A DNA stretch of 39,830 nucleotides from Oscillospiraceae bacterium (GCA_017506735.1 JAFVMW010000080.1:1-39830), one strand, 5' to 3'; counted from the stretch's first letter, positions 26,961 to 34,524 are shown. Made by a program: numbers and translations. The notes: generated by a model from the letters alone, not told the origin.

Positions 26961-27633
26961 ATCCTTTCGAATTCCTTCACTTTTTTTAACAGGAGTACCG
27001 TCCTTTTTTCTTCCTCCAGCTGGCGTTTCAGTCGAAGGTTTTCTCTGCGAAGTCGCTCCAGCTCGTCCACTTCATCATCTCTCTTGTGGTGGCCGCGCTT
27101 ATCTGCAAGACCTTCTTCGCCGTTTTCGCGGTACTTCTTGACCCAGGAATATACCTGGCTGTAGGAAACCTCATATCTGGATGCAGTTCCTTTGTAATCG
27201 TTGTTGTGGCTGATACAGTAGTCCACAATTTCCTTACGTTCTTCCAGCGTTGTCTTTCTCCGTGCTTCTGCCATATAGACCTCCCGTTTTGGTTCGTAAT
27301 CTTTGAGTTCCGTATTGGCATTATAACACGCAATCCAGCGGCGGAGAACGCTTCTATCAGAAATATTATTTTTTGCAACAATATCGTCGACAGAGCCGTC
27401 GCCACGCAATACCGCTTCCACACACAGCGTTTTGAATTCTTTCGTGTAATGTCGATTTCCTGGCCCCTTGAAAAGCCTGCTTCGCCCTGCTCACAATATC
27501 GAGCTACCCAAACCTCTAATGTCGAATGCGCGATGCCGTTTGCTTTTGCAATAGACAAATAGGAACCCTCTCCAGACAGATATGCCCGGACCATTGAAAT
27601 CTTTTGCTCCGGTGTCCATTTTGATTTGGACAT
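26957..27633 (-). pseudogene. IS3-family transposase orfA, frameshifted
   Basis: The N-terminal part (MSKSKWTPEQKISMVRAYLS, HTH) is in one frame from 27633 and the rest (HYTKEFKTLCVEAVLRGDG, then an IS150-type second HTH and a leucine-zipper-like LERLRRENLRLKRQLEEE) in another. The break lies near 27465-27475, where the minus strand reads GGCTTTTCAAGGGGCC; one extra base explains it. Without that, one continuous orfA of about 220 residues results. Confidence 0.8.
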
Positions 27634-27714
27634 AGAAATACCCCCTAAAATAGACTTTGGATATTTCCGTGGTCTACTTTAGGGGGATCATATCAAACCC
27701 TGACGGTTTTCAGA

Positions 27715-28194
27715 TCAAAGATACTGTTCCGGAACGGGATAGCCAATGTTTTTCAGCATCCAGGCATATTCCCTGTCCTGAAGCCGGCGGATGGATTCCT
27801 GCCGTTCCCGCTCCAGCTCCTTCTGTTTGGAGCCGCTTTTGATCTTGATGGCATTAACGATGGTGTATACAAAGAAAAGGGCGAAAAAAGCGGTGACGAT
27901 CAGCAGTCCGATGTGGAGTCTGCCCCGGTTCAGAAAGAATCCAAGCAGCCCACCGCAAATCACCGTGGCAACCAGACTTCCAAACAGATTCTGGCCGAAA
28001 TTTTTGACAGTGACATCAGCTTCCCGGATGCCCTCCACGGCGATTTCATGGTAATTCTGATCCCAATAGGAATTTCCGCAGCTGGGGCATTGACGGATGG
28101 GACTTCCGTACAAATAGGCGCTGCCGGGCATCGAAATTTCCAGGGTCGCACCGCAGCTGGGACAGCTGGAGGTCTGATATGTGATTTTTGCCAT
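27715..28194 (-). CDS. Zinc-ribbon membrane protein
   Basis: 159 residues. Two CxxC pairs at the N-terminus (SCPSCGATL, QCPSCGNSY) form a zinc ribbon; two membrane helices (LFGSLVATVICGGLLGFF and HIGLLIVTAFFALFFVYTIV) follow; the tail is a charged coiled coil (KQKELERERQESIRRLQDREY). Not a named family; likely a cytoplasmic ribbon tethered to the membrane. The stop is close to the right end of the IS. Confidence 0.7.
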   Translation of the reverse strand: MAKITYQTSSCPSCGATLEISMPGSAYLYGSPIRQCPSCGNSYWDQNYHEIAVEGIREADVTVKNFGQNLFGSLVATVICGGLLGFFLNRGRLHIGLLIVTAFFALFFVYTIVNAIKIKSGSKQKELERERQESIRRLQDREYAWMLKNIGYPVPEQYL

Positions 28195-28281
28195 GAAAAA
28201 ACACCTCTTATTCGTGTGTAATATATTTCCATAGTATCAAAAATAACCGGCAGAGTCAAGAAGTCATGCCAAAAAGAAAAA

Positions 28282-28486
28282 GGGCGGATTTCTCCGCCCT
28301 CCAGACTGTCGATAAACCCTCTCTGTGACGATTTCGGAGGGAGGGGGAGTGTGAGGGGGAACCGTCAGGGTTCCCCCTTCGCGTTCAATAAGACCCCGAA
28401 AATCCAACTTTTTGAAGTTGGATTTTCATAGGGCAGCTTGTCGAAAACACTTTTTCGACAAGCTGAAGGGCGGATTTCTCCGCCCT
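28282..28486. repeat. Chain of five perfect or near-perfect hairpins
   Basis: GGGCGGATTTCTCCGCCC occurs twice (28282-28299 and 28468-28486). Between are GGGGGAACC/GGTTCCCCC (28353-28377), AAAATCCAACTT/AAGTTGGATTTT (28397-28427) and CAGCTTGTCGAAA/TTTCGACAAGCTG (28434-28466). Confidence 0.75.
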
Positions 28487-28523
28487 CAATCTCTGAAATA
28501 AAAAGTTCTTACGAAAAATAACA

Positions 28524-28680
28524 TCAAAGGATACCACTCACATTTCCCAACTCGATTGCGTTGATATGACTGCGGTAGATCTCAACAAATTCCGCAAGTT
28601 TCATTTGGGTCAAACGTTTCCCTTCCTATACATTCAACTGCTTGCTCTTGCAGGCAGGATAGTGGTGGAGCAAGGAGGCG
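28524..28680 (-). pseudogene. Remnant of an XRE-family HTH regulator
   Basis: One frame reads KRLTQMKLAEFVEIYRSH followed by INAIELGNVSGIL and a stop, which is the Cro/C1 HTH pattern (LTQ..LAE..... RS.I.AIE.G). An in-frame TAG just upstream of the HTH and missing ends mark it as decayed. Confidence 0.55.
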
Positions 28681-28971
28681 GTGTCAAAGGTCCGTCCCAA
28701 GTGGTCAATCAGCAGAAGTATGGCAAACCGTAATTTTCCGGTCATTCAAATCAATATGCTTTTGAGATGTCCTGTTCCTGACACAAAAACCGTAGCAGAT
28801 CCCCCAGCGCAAGTGTTCCTTTTTTGGAATACGTTTGTTTTTCGACGCAAACAACCACATCAGTATATCTCCTCTTCTGTTATTTGTAGCGTATAAAATG
28901 CTGATTTTATTGCAGCAGTACAAGGAAATGAAGAAACAGGGGGCGGTTGATGTCTGTTATGGGACAAAAAA

Positions 28972-28994
28972 CCGGTGGGCACAAGGCCCACCGG
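28972..28994 (-). terminator. Terminator of the perR-rubrerythrin operon
   Basis: CCGGTGGGC pairs with GCCCACCGG; minus-strand tail TTTTTTGTCCC. About 100 bases past the rubrerythrin stop. Confidence 0.85.
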
Positions 28995-29092
28995 CTGTAT
29001 CATTGCAATGTTCCTTCCCGGGCGGTTTCAACTCGCATGACAGCAAGCACAGACTCCCAGTCCCGAGTTTGGGTGCAGGGCACTGGCCCTGC

Positions 29093-29683
29093 TTACTTGA
29101 AGTAGCGGTTCAGCAGACCCTGCAGAGCCTTGCCGTGGCGAGCCTCGTCACGAGCCATCTCGTGGACGGTGTCGTGGATGGCATCCAGGCCGTTCTTCTT
29201 GGCGCAGACAGCCAGATCAACCTTGCCGGCGGTAGCGCCGAACTCGCAGTCAACGCGCCATGCCAGGTTGTCCTTGGTGGTGGCCTTCATGTTGGGCTCC
29301 AGATCCTCGCCCAGCAGCTCGGCGAACTTGGCTGCGTGCTCAGCCTCCTCCCAGGCTGCCTTCTCCCAGTACAGGCCGATCTCGGGGTAGCCCTCACGAT
29401 GGGCGATCCGGGCCATGCACAGGTACATACCGACCTCGCTGCACTCGCCCTGGAAGTTGGCCATCAGCTGGTCGAAGATGAACTTCTTGTCCTCGGCGGA
29501 GATGTCGGGGTTATTCTTCACGGTCTTGGCATACACGCCGAAGTCGTGCTCAGCGGCCAGAGTGGTGGTCTCCAGAACCTTGAACTTGGAGCCGGGAACG
29601 CGGCACAGGGGGCAGCGGAAATCAGCGGCCATCTCCTCGGCCTCATGAACATAACCACAAACGGGGCAAACAAACTTCTTCAT
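29093..29683 (-). CDS. Reverse rubrerythrin (peroxidase)
   Basis: 196 residues. The rubredoxin-like Fe(Cys)4 domain is N-terminal (KFVCPVCGYVHEA, FRCPLCRVPGSKF), followed by the di-iron four-helix part with GECSEVGMYLCMARI, EEAEHAAKFAELL and DEARHGKALQG. The domain order is inverted relative to classic rubrerythrin, as in clostridial revRbr, which reduces peroxide and oxygen with NADH-derived electrons. Start at 29683 (GGAGG upstream). Second gene after a PerR-like repressor; the spacing is about 100 bases and includes a palindrome. Confidence 0.93.
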   Translation of the reverse strand: MKKFVCPVCGYVHEAEEMAADFRCPLCRVPGSKFKVLETTTLAAEHDFGVYAKTVKNNPDISAEDKKFIFDQLMANFQGECSEVGMYLCMARIAHREGYPEIGLYWEKAAWEEAEHAAKFAELLGEDLEPNMKATTKDNLAWRVDCEFGATAGKVDLAVCAKKNGLDAIHDTVHEMARDEARHGKALQGLLNRYFK

Positions 29684-29783
29684 AATCTTTTCCTCCAAAT
29701 AATATGTTTTGATTTTTAGATTTTTACGATTGAGTCTCTCCCCTCTGGGGAGGGTGCCGCCCCTCCAAAGGGGAAGGCTGTTG

Positions 29784-30179
29784 TTACTTGTTTTCAGCGC
29801 ACTCCTGGCAGATGCCGGTGAAGGAGAGCTGGCAGGCCTGGATCTTCGCGTGGGACAGAACAGCGGCCTGACTGTTCAGCTCCTGGGGAATGTGCATTTC
29901 GTGCAGGTCCTTCACCGCGCCGCAGCAGGTGCAGATGAAATGGACATGGGGGTTGATGTTTCCGTCAAACCGTTCCACACCCTTCACACTGCCCAGGCTC
30001 CGGATCATACCCTGATCCTTGAACAGCGACAGATTCCGGTAGACGGTGCCCAGGGAGATGTCCGGCATAGTAGACTTCAGACCGGCGTAGACCGTCTCGG
30101 CAGAGGGGTGGGCGTCGGTATGCTGCAGGTAGCTCAGGATGGCTTCCCGCTTGCGGAAGCGTTTTGTCTGGGGCTCCAT
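29784..30179 (-). CDS. Fur family repressor, PerR-like
   Basis: 131 residues from the ATG at 30179; an upstream in-frame ATG has no room for the AAAGG site. Winged-helix HTH (PSAETVYAGLKSTMPDISLGTVYRNLSLF), then NPHVHFICTCCGAVKDL (metal His and structural Cys pair) and C-terminal CQECAENK (second Cys pair). The pairing with rubrerythrin and GVERFDGN in the metal region suggest peroxide sensing. The promoter carries a candidate operator. Confidence 0.9.
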   Translation of the reverse strand: MEPQTKRFRKREAILSYLQHTDAHPSAETVYAGLKSTMPDISLGTVYRNLSLFKDQGMIRSLGSVKGVERFDGNINPHVHFICTCCGAVKDLHEMHIPQELNSQAAVLSHAKIQACQLSFTGICQECAENK

Positions 30180-30209
30180 AGGCAACATCCTTTCTGTGTG
30201 GAGTTGTCT

Positions 30210-30234
30210 GTAAATGTGAATTATTCTTATTTAC
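30210..30234. promoter_or_regulatory. Candidate PerR/Fur operator
   Basis: GTAAAT-N13-ATTTAC with AATAAGAATAATT inside, resembling the AT-rich per box TTATAATNATTATAA; lies between the promoter and the repressor gene. Confidence 0.5.
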
Positions 30235-30240
30235 GCCTAG

Positions 30241-30269
30241 ATCATAACACGCCGATCCCGATTTGTAAA
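30241..30269 (-). promoter_or_regulatory. Promoter of perR-rubrerythrin
   Basis: TTTACA, 17 bases, TATGAT on the minus strand. Confidence 0.8.
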
Positions 30270-30349
30270 GCATTATTTTTGAAAAAAAGGCCACAGAAAA
30301 AATTTTGGTTAAAATGATGAAAAAGTTTCAAAAATCCTATAAAACGCTC

Positions 30350-30378
30350 TTGCTTTTTGTGCGATATACCACTATAAT
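30350..30378 (+). promoter_or_regulatory. Promoter of minD
   Basis: TTGCTT, 17 bases, TATAAT on the plus strand. Confidence 0.8.
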
Positions 30379-30410
30379 GAAGGTATCGTAAAAAATGGGA
30401 GGACTGTCCA

Positions 30411-31148
30411 TTGGGAGAGATCATCGCCGTTCTGTCCGGCAAGGGCGGAACCGGCAAAACATCAACCTGCGCCGCAGTCAGCACCGCCCTGGCCCGGGAA
30501 GGCTTCCGGGTGCTGGCCATCGACTGTGATGTGGGACTGCAAAATCTGGATATTTCCCTGGGCCTGTCGGATGCCGGCGCGCTGAGCTTTGCCGATGTCT
30601 ATGGCGGCGGCTACGGCCTGGATCAGGCGGCAGCCCATCCTGCCTTCCCCAGACTGTCCTTTCTGACCTCGCCGGTGAATCTCAGCCCCCGGGAGGTGGA
30701 TCACGATGCCTTCGGCAGAATGCTGAAGCAGGCGGCGAAGGAATATGACTATATTTTCCTGGATGCCCCAGCAGGCATTGACGAGGGCTTCCAGTTGGCA
30801 GTGCGCCACGCCCACCGGGTGATCTTAGTGACCCTTGCAGACCCTGCCGCCGTCCGGGATGCCAAATACGCCGGCGCCCGGCTGGAGCTGATGGGAAAAA
30901 CCGACGTGCGCCTGGTGGTGAACCGGGTGAACCGGAAGATCTTCTCCACCATGGCCGTGACCATCGACGATGTGATGGACGATACAGGCATTCCCCTGCT
31001 GGGCATCGTCCCCGAGGACCCCAATGTGACCCTGGCCGCCGCCTTCGGCAATGCCCTGCTGTCCTACACCAGCAAGGGCGCGGCAAAGGCCTGCGAAAAC
31101 ATCGCCAAACGGATCCAGGGCATTACGGTGCCCCTGTCTGTAAAATAA
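30411..31148 (+). CDS. minD: Septum site-determining ATPase MinD
   Basis: 245 residues, TTG start with GGGAGG eight bases upstream. Deviant Walker A KGGTGKTS near residue 10, DCDVGLQNLD (switch I), and DAPAGIDEGF (Walker B/switch II) are the MinD/ParA signatures; the C-terminal amphipathic helix (ENIAKRIQGITVPL) could bind membrane. MinD with MinC blocks septa near poles. No minC or minE is adjacent, so an orphan ParA-like role is possible. Confidence 0.87.
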   Translation: MGEIIAVLSGKGGTGKTSTCAAVSTALAREGFRVLAIDCDVGLQNLDISLGLSDAGALSFADVYGGGYGLDQAAAHPAFPRLSFLTSPVNLSPREVDHDAFGRMLKQAAKEYDYIFLDAPAGIDEGFQLAVRHAHRVILVTLADPAAVRDAKYAGARLELMGKTDVRLVVNRVNRKIFSTMAVTIDDVMDDTGIPLLGIVPEDPNVTLAAAFGNALLSYTSKGAAKACENIAKRIQGITVPLSVK

Positions 31149-31163
31149 ATGAGTATTTATTGT

Positions 31164-31250
31164 GTAGGGGTCGGCGTCCCCGACGACCCGCCCGGCAATC
31201 CCTGATCGCCGCTTACGCGGCATCGGGACGTCCGGGAGGCCGTCCCCTAC
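31164..31250. repeat. GTAGGGG-type palindromic repeat, copy 4
   Basis: GTAGGGGTCGGCGTCC to GGAGGCCGTCCCCTAC, with GCCGCTTACGCGGC inside, between minD and the mgsA-like gene. Confidence 0.88.
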
Positions 31251-31287
31251 AATTGTTCTTTAACTATACCAACGAGGAGTGAATGAT

Positions 31288-31701
31288 GTGAATATCGCGT
31301 TTCTTGCCCATGATAAGAAGAAGGAACTGATGGTTCAGTTCTGCACCGCCTACAAGAGCATTCTTTCCAAGCACAGCCTCTTCGCCACGGCCACCACCGG
31401 CCGTCTCATCGCGGACAATACCGGTCTGCCCATCACCATGCTGCTCAGCCACAAGCAGGGCGGCCACCAGCAGATCAACGCCCGGATCGCCTACAATGAG
31501 ATCGATCTGGTGCTGCTGTTCACCGATCCCAATACCAACGATCATTATGACGATGCCAACATGATCGAGACCATCCGTCACTGCGACAAGCATAACGTCC
31601 CCATCGCCACCAACCTGGCCAGCGCCGAAATGTTCATCATGGGCCTCCAGCGCGGCGATCTGGACTGGAGAGAAATGCTGCACACCAAGCCCCGCTACTG
31701 A
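31288..31701 (+). CDS. mgsA: Methylglyoxal synthase homologue lacking the catalytic Asp
   Basis: 137 residues from the GTG at 31288, eight bases after GAGGAG. The enzyme normally converts dihydroxyacetone phosphate to methylglyoxal. AFLAHDKKKELMVQF (E. coli Asp20), TATTGRLIADNTG (phosphate loop) and DHYDDANM (His98, Asp101) are kept. The key loop is SHKQGGHQQI, where E. coli has SGPMGGDQQV: catalytic Asp71 is His (codon CAC) and the Gly-Pro before it is His-Lys. Either the chemistry differs or the protein is a sensor or binding relative. Confidence 0.85.
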   Translation: MNIAFLAHDKKKELMVQFCTAYKSILSKHSLFATATTGRLIADNTGLPITMLLSHKQGGHQQINARIAYNEIDLVLLFTDPNTNDHYDDANMIETIRHCDKHNVPIATNLASAEMFIMGLQRGDLDWREMLHTKPRY

Positions 31702-31726
31702 GATAACACCAACGATCCATGTGATG

Positions 31727-31827
31727 TCATTGCGAGGAGGGGCGTAGCCCCGACGTGGCAATCCCCAAAGATTTCCGGAATGTTGAGGGAGATTGCCACG
31801 CCAGTCTGCGGACTGGCTCGCAATGAC
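31727..31827. repeat. TCATTGCGAG-type palindromic repeat, copy 3
   Basis: Same ends as 379-474 with the inner part inverted (GCCAGTCTGCGGACTGGC on the right side). Between the mgsA-like gene and hisS. Confidence 0.85.
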
Positions 31828-31855
31828 ATACTGTTTTTTAGAAAGGAAAATCATT

Positions 31856-33214
31856 ATGGAAATCATCAAGCCCCGGACCTTGTCCGGTTTTATGGAGCTC
31901 CTTCCTGCCAATCAGGCTCAGATGGAGCGTATTATGAACATTCTGCGCACCACCTACGCCTCTTACGGCTTCGCCCCCCTGGACACCCCCATCATTGAGG
32001 ATGCCCAGATCCTCCTGGCCAAGGGCGGCGGCGAGACCGAGAAGCAGATTTACCGCTTCCAGAAGGGCGACAGTGACCTTGCCATGCGGTTTGACCTGAC
32101 CGTGCCCCTGGCAAAGTATGTGGCCCTGCACTACAATGACCTGGCATTCCCCTTCCGCCGGTATCAGATCGGCAAGGTCTACCGTGGCGAGCGTGCCCAG
32201 AGAGGCCGGTTCCGGGAGTTCTACCAGGCCGACATCGACATCATCGGCGACGGCAAGCTGGACATTCTCAACGAAGCGGAGATCCCCTCCATCATCTATA
32301 ATATTTTCAACCGGTTCGGCCTGAAGCGGTTCCAGATCCGGGTGAACAACCGGAAGATCCTCAACGGCTTCTACGCCATGCTGGGTCTGTCCGAGCAGTC
32401 CGGCGAGATCATGCGCACCGTGGACAAGCTGGACAAGATCGGCGCGGAGAAGGTCAAGGCCATTCTGATGACCGACTGCGGTCTGAGCGAGGAGAACGCC
32501 GACGAGATTCTGAAGTTCATCGCCATCACCGGCACCAACGCCGAGGTCATCGCCGCCCTGGAGGGCTACCAGGGCCGGAACGAGATCTTTGATCTGGGCC
32601 TGGGTGAGCTGAAGGCCGTCACCGCGAACCTGGCCGCCTTCGGTGTGCCCGAGGAGAACTTTGCCGTGGATCTGACCATCGCAAGAGGTCTGGACTACTA
32701 CACCGGCACCGTCTACGAGACAACCCTCCTGGATCATCCGGAGATCGGCTCCGTCTGCTCCGGCGGCCGATATGACAATCTGGCTGGCTACTATATTGAC
32801 AAGAGTCTGCCCGGCGTGGGCATTTCCATCGGCCTGACCCGTCTGTTCTACGTGCTGGACGAGCAGGGCCTGCTGAACCCCGACCAGAACAACGCCCCGG
32901 CTGACGCTCTGGTGATCCCCATGACCGCTGACCCTGCCGCCGCCATCTCCCTGGCCCAGAGCCTGAGAGCCAAGGGGGTCCGGGTCCAGGTTTACGGCGA
33001 GCAGAAGAAGTTCAAGCAAAAGATGGCCTACGCCAACAAGCTGGGCGTGCCCTTCGCCGTTCTGCTGGGCGAGGACGAAATTGCCGAAGGCAAGTGCGCG
33101 CTGAAGAATATGCGCACCGGCCAGCAGGTCACCGTCACCGCCGAGGAGGCCGCGGCCCAGATTCTGGCCTTCAACGCCGAGCTGGAAGCCGCCGCCGTGA
33201 TTCTGGAGAAATAA
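31856..33214 (+). CDS. hisS: Histidyl-tRNA synthetase
   Basis: 452 residues. Class II motif 1 around GFAPLDTPIIEDAQIL, motif 2 KVYRGERAQRGRFREFYQADIDIIG, the histidine-specific loops LTIARGLDYYTGTVYE and GGRYDNLAGYY, motif 3 GVGISIGLTRLFYVL, and a C-terminal anticodon domain. Start ATG at 31856 with GAAAGGAA upstream. In an operon with remB, two bases downstream. Confidence 0.96.
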   Translation: MEIIKPRTLSGFMELLPANQAQMERIMNILRTTYASYGFAPLDTPIIEDAQILLAKGGGETEKQIYRFQKGDSDLAMRFDLTVPLAKYVALHYNDLAFPFRRYQIGKVYRGERAQRGRFREFYQADIDIIGDGKLDILNEAEIPSIIYNIFNRFGLKRFQIRVNNRKILNGFYAMLGLSEQSGEIMRTVDKLDKIGAEKVKAILMTDCGLSEENADEILKFIAITGTNAEVIAALEGYQGRNEIFDLGLGELKAVTANLAAFGVPEENFAVDLTIARGLDYYTGTVYETTLLDHPEIGSVCSGGRYDNLAGYYIDKSLPGVGISIGLTRLFYVLDEQGLLNPDQNNAPADALVIPMTADPAAAISLAQSLRAKGVRVQVYGEQKKFKQKMAYANKLGVPFAVLLGEDEIAEGKCALKNMRTGQQVTVTAEEAAAQILAFNAELEAAAVILEK

Positions 33215-33216
33215 GG

Positions 33217-33459
33217 ATGTATCTGTCCATCGGCTCAGACCTTGCGGTCCGGGATTCCTCCATCATCGGCATCTTCGATCTGGACAACACCTCCACCTCC
33301 AGGCGCACCATGGAGTTCCTGGAAAAGGCGGAGCAGGAAGGCCAGATTGTCCCCTGCGACGACCTGCCCAAGTCCTTCATCCTCACCGCCGAGTACGGCA
33401 TCCCCCGGATCTATCTGACGGAATACTATTCCTCCACCCTGGAAAAAAGACTGAAATAA
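33217..33459 (+). CDS. remB: Extracellular matrix regulator RemB (YaaB/DUF370)
   Basis: 80 residues. MYLSIGSDLAVRDSSIIGIFDLDN matches the YaaB pattern MYIHLGGD...IVGIFD. The ATG lies two bases after the hisS stop, with GGAG in the hisS end. In Bacillus it sits between recF and gyrB; here that gap holds only a repeat. RemA/RemB are DNA-binding regulators of matrix genes. Confidence 0.88.
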   Translation: MYLSIGSDLAVRDSSIIGIFDLDNTSTSRRTMEFLEKAEQEGQIVPCDDLPKSFILTAEYGIPRIYLTEYYSSTLEKRLK

Positions 33460-33465
33460 GGAAAA

Positions 33466-33496
33466 CTGCCACCGAAAAAATGCGGTGGCAGCTTTT
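33466..33496 (+). terminator. Terminator of hisS-remB
   Basis: CTGCCACCG pairs with CGGTGGCAG, followed by CTTTTTT. Confidence 0.92.
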
Positions 33497-33506
33497 TTCA
33501 CAATTG

Positions 33507-33532
33507 TCCACAGAATTGCACAAGGTTGGGGA
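33507..33532 (+). repeat. Left 26-bp inverted repeat of the small-gene cassette
   Basis: TCCACAGAATTGCACAAGG and then TTGGGGA. Its inverted partner is at 34134-34159 with one mismatch. Preceded by TTG, the arm is also a TTGTCCACA DnaA-box-like site. Confidence 0.9.
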
Positions 33533-33543
33533 TAAATAAGAAG

Positions 33544-33567
33544 AACCTCCGCCCTTCGGCGGAGGTT
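33544..33567 (-). terminator. Terminator of the ribbon-helix-helix gene
   Basis: AACCTCCGCC/GGCGGAGGTT around CTTC. The same hairpin occurs at 34379-34402. Confidence 0.7.
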
Positions 33568-33579
33568 TTACGCAAAGGT

Positions 33580-33780
33580 TCATTTTCGGGAGGGTTTAAC
33601 ATTCACATCGGGGCGAATTTCCCCTTCGATGGGGCCGTGTTCTGATTCAAAGGCTTTGATACAATCCCGGATCAGAACCAGGATATGGCTGTTTACACTT
33701 CTTCCCTCATAATCAGCTACATATCCGATTTTTTCCAGCATTTCTTCTTCAATTCGGATGGATACACTCTTGATTGCCAT
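33580..33780 (-). CDS. Ribbon-helix-helix DNA-binding protein
   Basis: 66 residues. MAIKSVSIRIEEEMLEKIGYVADYEGRSVN gives a beta strand and two helices with the RHH pattern, and an acidic tail (FESEHGPIEGEIRPDVNVK). Antitoxin-like size. GAGGAG is eight bases before the ATG. Divergent from the next gene across two copies of an operator, so it probably represses both. Confidence 0.85.
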   Translation of the reverse strand: MAIKSVSIRIEEEMLEKIGYVADYEGRSVNSHILVLIRDCIKAFESEHGPIEGEIRPDVNVKPSRK

Positions 33781-33796
33781 AAATATCTCCTCTTGT

Positions 33797-33812
33797 GGAT
33801 ATATTGTATGTT
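33797..33812. promoter_or_regulatory. Operator copy 1 in the divergent region
   Basis: GGATATATTGTATGTT agrees with the palindromic copy (GGATATACTGTATATC, opposite strand of 33850-33865) at 13 of 16 bases. Close to the RHH start codon. Confidence 0.55.
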
Positions 33813-33849
33813 TATTTTATGGCTTTTATATGTTACAATGTGCTTGATA

Positions 33850-33864
33850 GATATACAGTATATC
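33850..33864. promoter_or_regulatory. Operator copy 2, perfect palindrome
   Basis: GATATAC-A-GTATATC, 15 bases, upstream of the 80-residue gene; typical for an RHH dimer pair. Confidence 0.65.
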
Positions 33865-33886
33865 CAAAGAATTGGAGGAAAAGGAA

Positions 33887-34129
33887 ATGAAGGATATCCG
33901 TCTGGAACAGTGGGAAAAGCTATATGAATTGATGCGGCAGGATCGGGACTGTATGGCCCTGGAAGCGGAATACCTGGCAGCAAGGGTTCAGTTTGAAAAG
34001 ATTGTATTTCGCCTTCCCAAATTTCTTCGGGACAAGCTGTGCGCGTTTCCGACATTGGGTCATCTTTACCATCAGCGGATCATCGCTCTGCTGATGGAGC
34101 AAATACAGTTTTCAAATGAAGCAGAATAA
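33887..34129 (+). CDS. Small protein divergent from the RHH regulator
   Basis: 80 residues, not recognised. All-helical (MKDIRLEQWEKLYELMRQDR, LEAEYLAARVQFEKIVFRLP, HLYHQRIIALLMEQIQF), no membrane segment. ATG at 33887 with GGAGG nine bases upstream. With the RHH gene it fills a cassette between 26-bp inverted repeats. Confidence 0.6.
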   Translation: MKDIRLEQWEKLYELMRQDRDCMALEAEYLAARVQFEKIVFRLPKFLRDKLCAFPTLGHLYHQRIIALLMEQIQFSNEAE

Positions 34130-34133
34130 TTTT

Positions 34134-34159
34134 TCCCCAATCTTGTGCAATTCTGTGGA
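34134..34159 (-). repeat. Right 26-bp inverted repeat of the small-gene cassette
   Basis: Complement of 33507-33532 except for one base (the A/G after CACAAG). It starts five bases after the 80-residue gene stop. Confidence 0.9.
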
Positions 34160-34486
34160 AAAAATTTTTCGATTCGGTACGCCCCTCTTGTAGGGCGGAG
34201 GCATGCCCTCGCCCTACAATGGATTTGAATACATCCTTACAAATCGTAATTTGACTCTCTATGCAGTTGTCGAGCGGTTTCTGCTCGCATGGCGCTTTCT
34301 AACGTACTGGCGCACGAATTGTCACCGGCGACTCGCCGGTATCCCCAGCCTTGTGCAAATCTGTGGACAAATAAGAAGAACCTCCGCCCTTCGGCGGAGG
34401 TTCCATTTTTAAGTATTAGCCAAACACGCTCAGCAGGAAGCCTGCTTGCGCATTCTTCCTGCCACGCTATGGCTTAAAGGGTGCAT
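34160..34486. other. Repeat-filled stretch, no gene
   Basis: GTAGGGCGGAGGC palindrome at 34190-34217; a diverged TTGTCGAGCGG module; GACAATTCGTGC/GGCGAGTCGCC module inverted at 34311-34340; a TTGTGCAAAT-CTGTGGACAA half-palindrome at 34350-34370; hairpin 34379-34402; and at 34414-34450 a copy of the last codons of oadB. Confidence 0.7.
34414..34450 (-). pseudogene. Duplicated 3' end of oadB
   Basis: The plus-strand stretch from ATTAGCCAAACACGCTCAGC to GGAAGCCTGC equals the real oadB end at 34524-34553 except for one base. It encodes GFLLSVFG-like residues with no upstream gene. Confidence 0.75.
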
Positions 34487-34512
34487 AAAACCCCACCTTG
34501 AGGTGGGGTTTT
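34487..34512 (-). terminator. Terminator of the oad operon
   Basis: AAAACCCCACCTT/GAGGTGGGGTTTT, 12 bases past the oadB stop. Confidence 0.92.
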
Positions 34513-34524
34513 GTGCTTCAGGAA

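Larger units (their letters stand above)
25544..27690 (-). mobile_element. IS3-family insertion sequence with passenger gene
   Basis: Outer ends are related: TGA...CCCC followed by AAGTAGACCAGAGAAAT on the left, and the complement of TGATCCCCCTAAAGTAGACC on the right; 15 of 17 bases agree over the AAGTAGACC block. Between them lie a transposase orfB, a frameshifted orfA, and a 108-residue gene downstream of orfB. No clear target duplication is seen, so the exact limits are uncertain. The 2.1-kb size exceeds the usual 1.2-1.6 kb. Confidence 0.65.
28195..29092. other. Gene-poor stretch of hairpins and a decayed regulator
   Basis: 28195-28500 is a chain of palindromes (see next entry). 28524-28680 holds an XRE-like fragment. 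28680-28960 has frames with stops and no recognised product. A terminator lies at 28972-28994. Confidence 0.7.

Noticed and set aside
25519-27697. CATATCAAA on both sides of the IS as target duplication
   Set aside because: The left copy is about 17 bases outside the matched end, so it does not abut the element.
28282-28486. CRISPR array
   Set aside because: Repeats are individual palindromes of different sequence, without equal spacing or unique spacers, and no cas genes.
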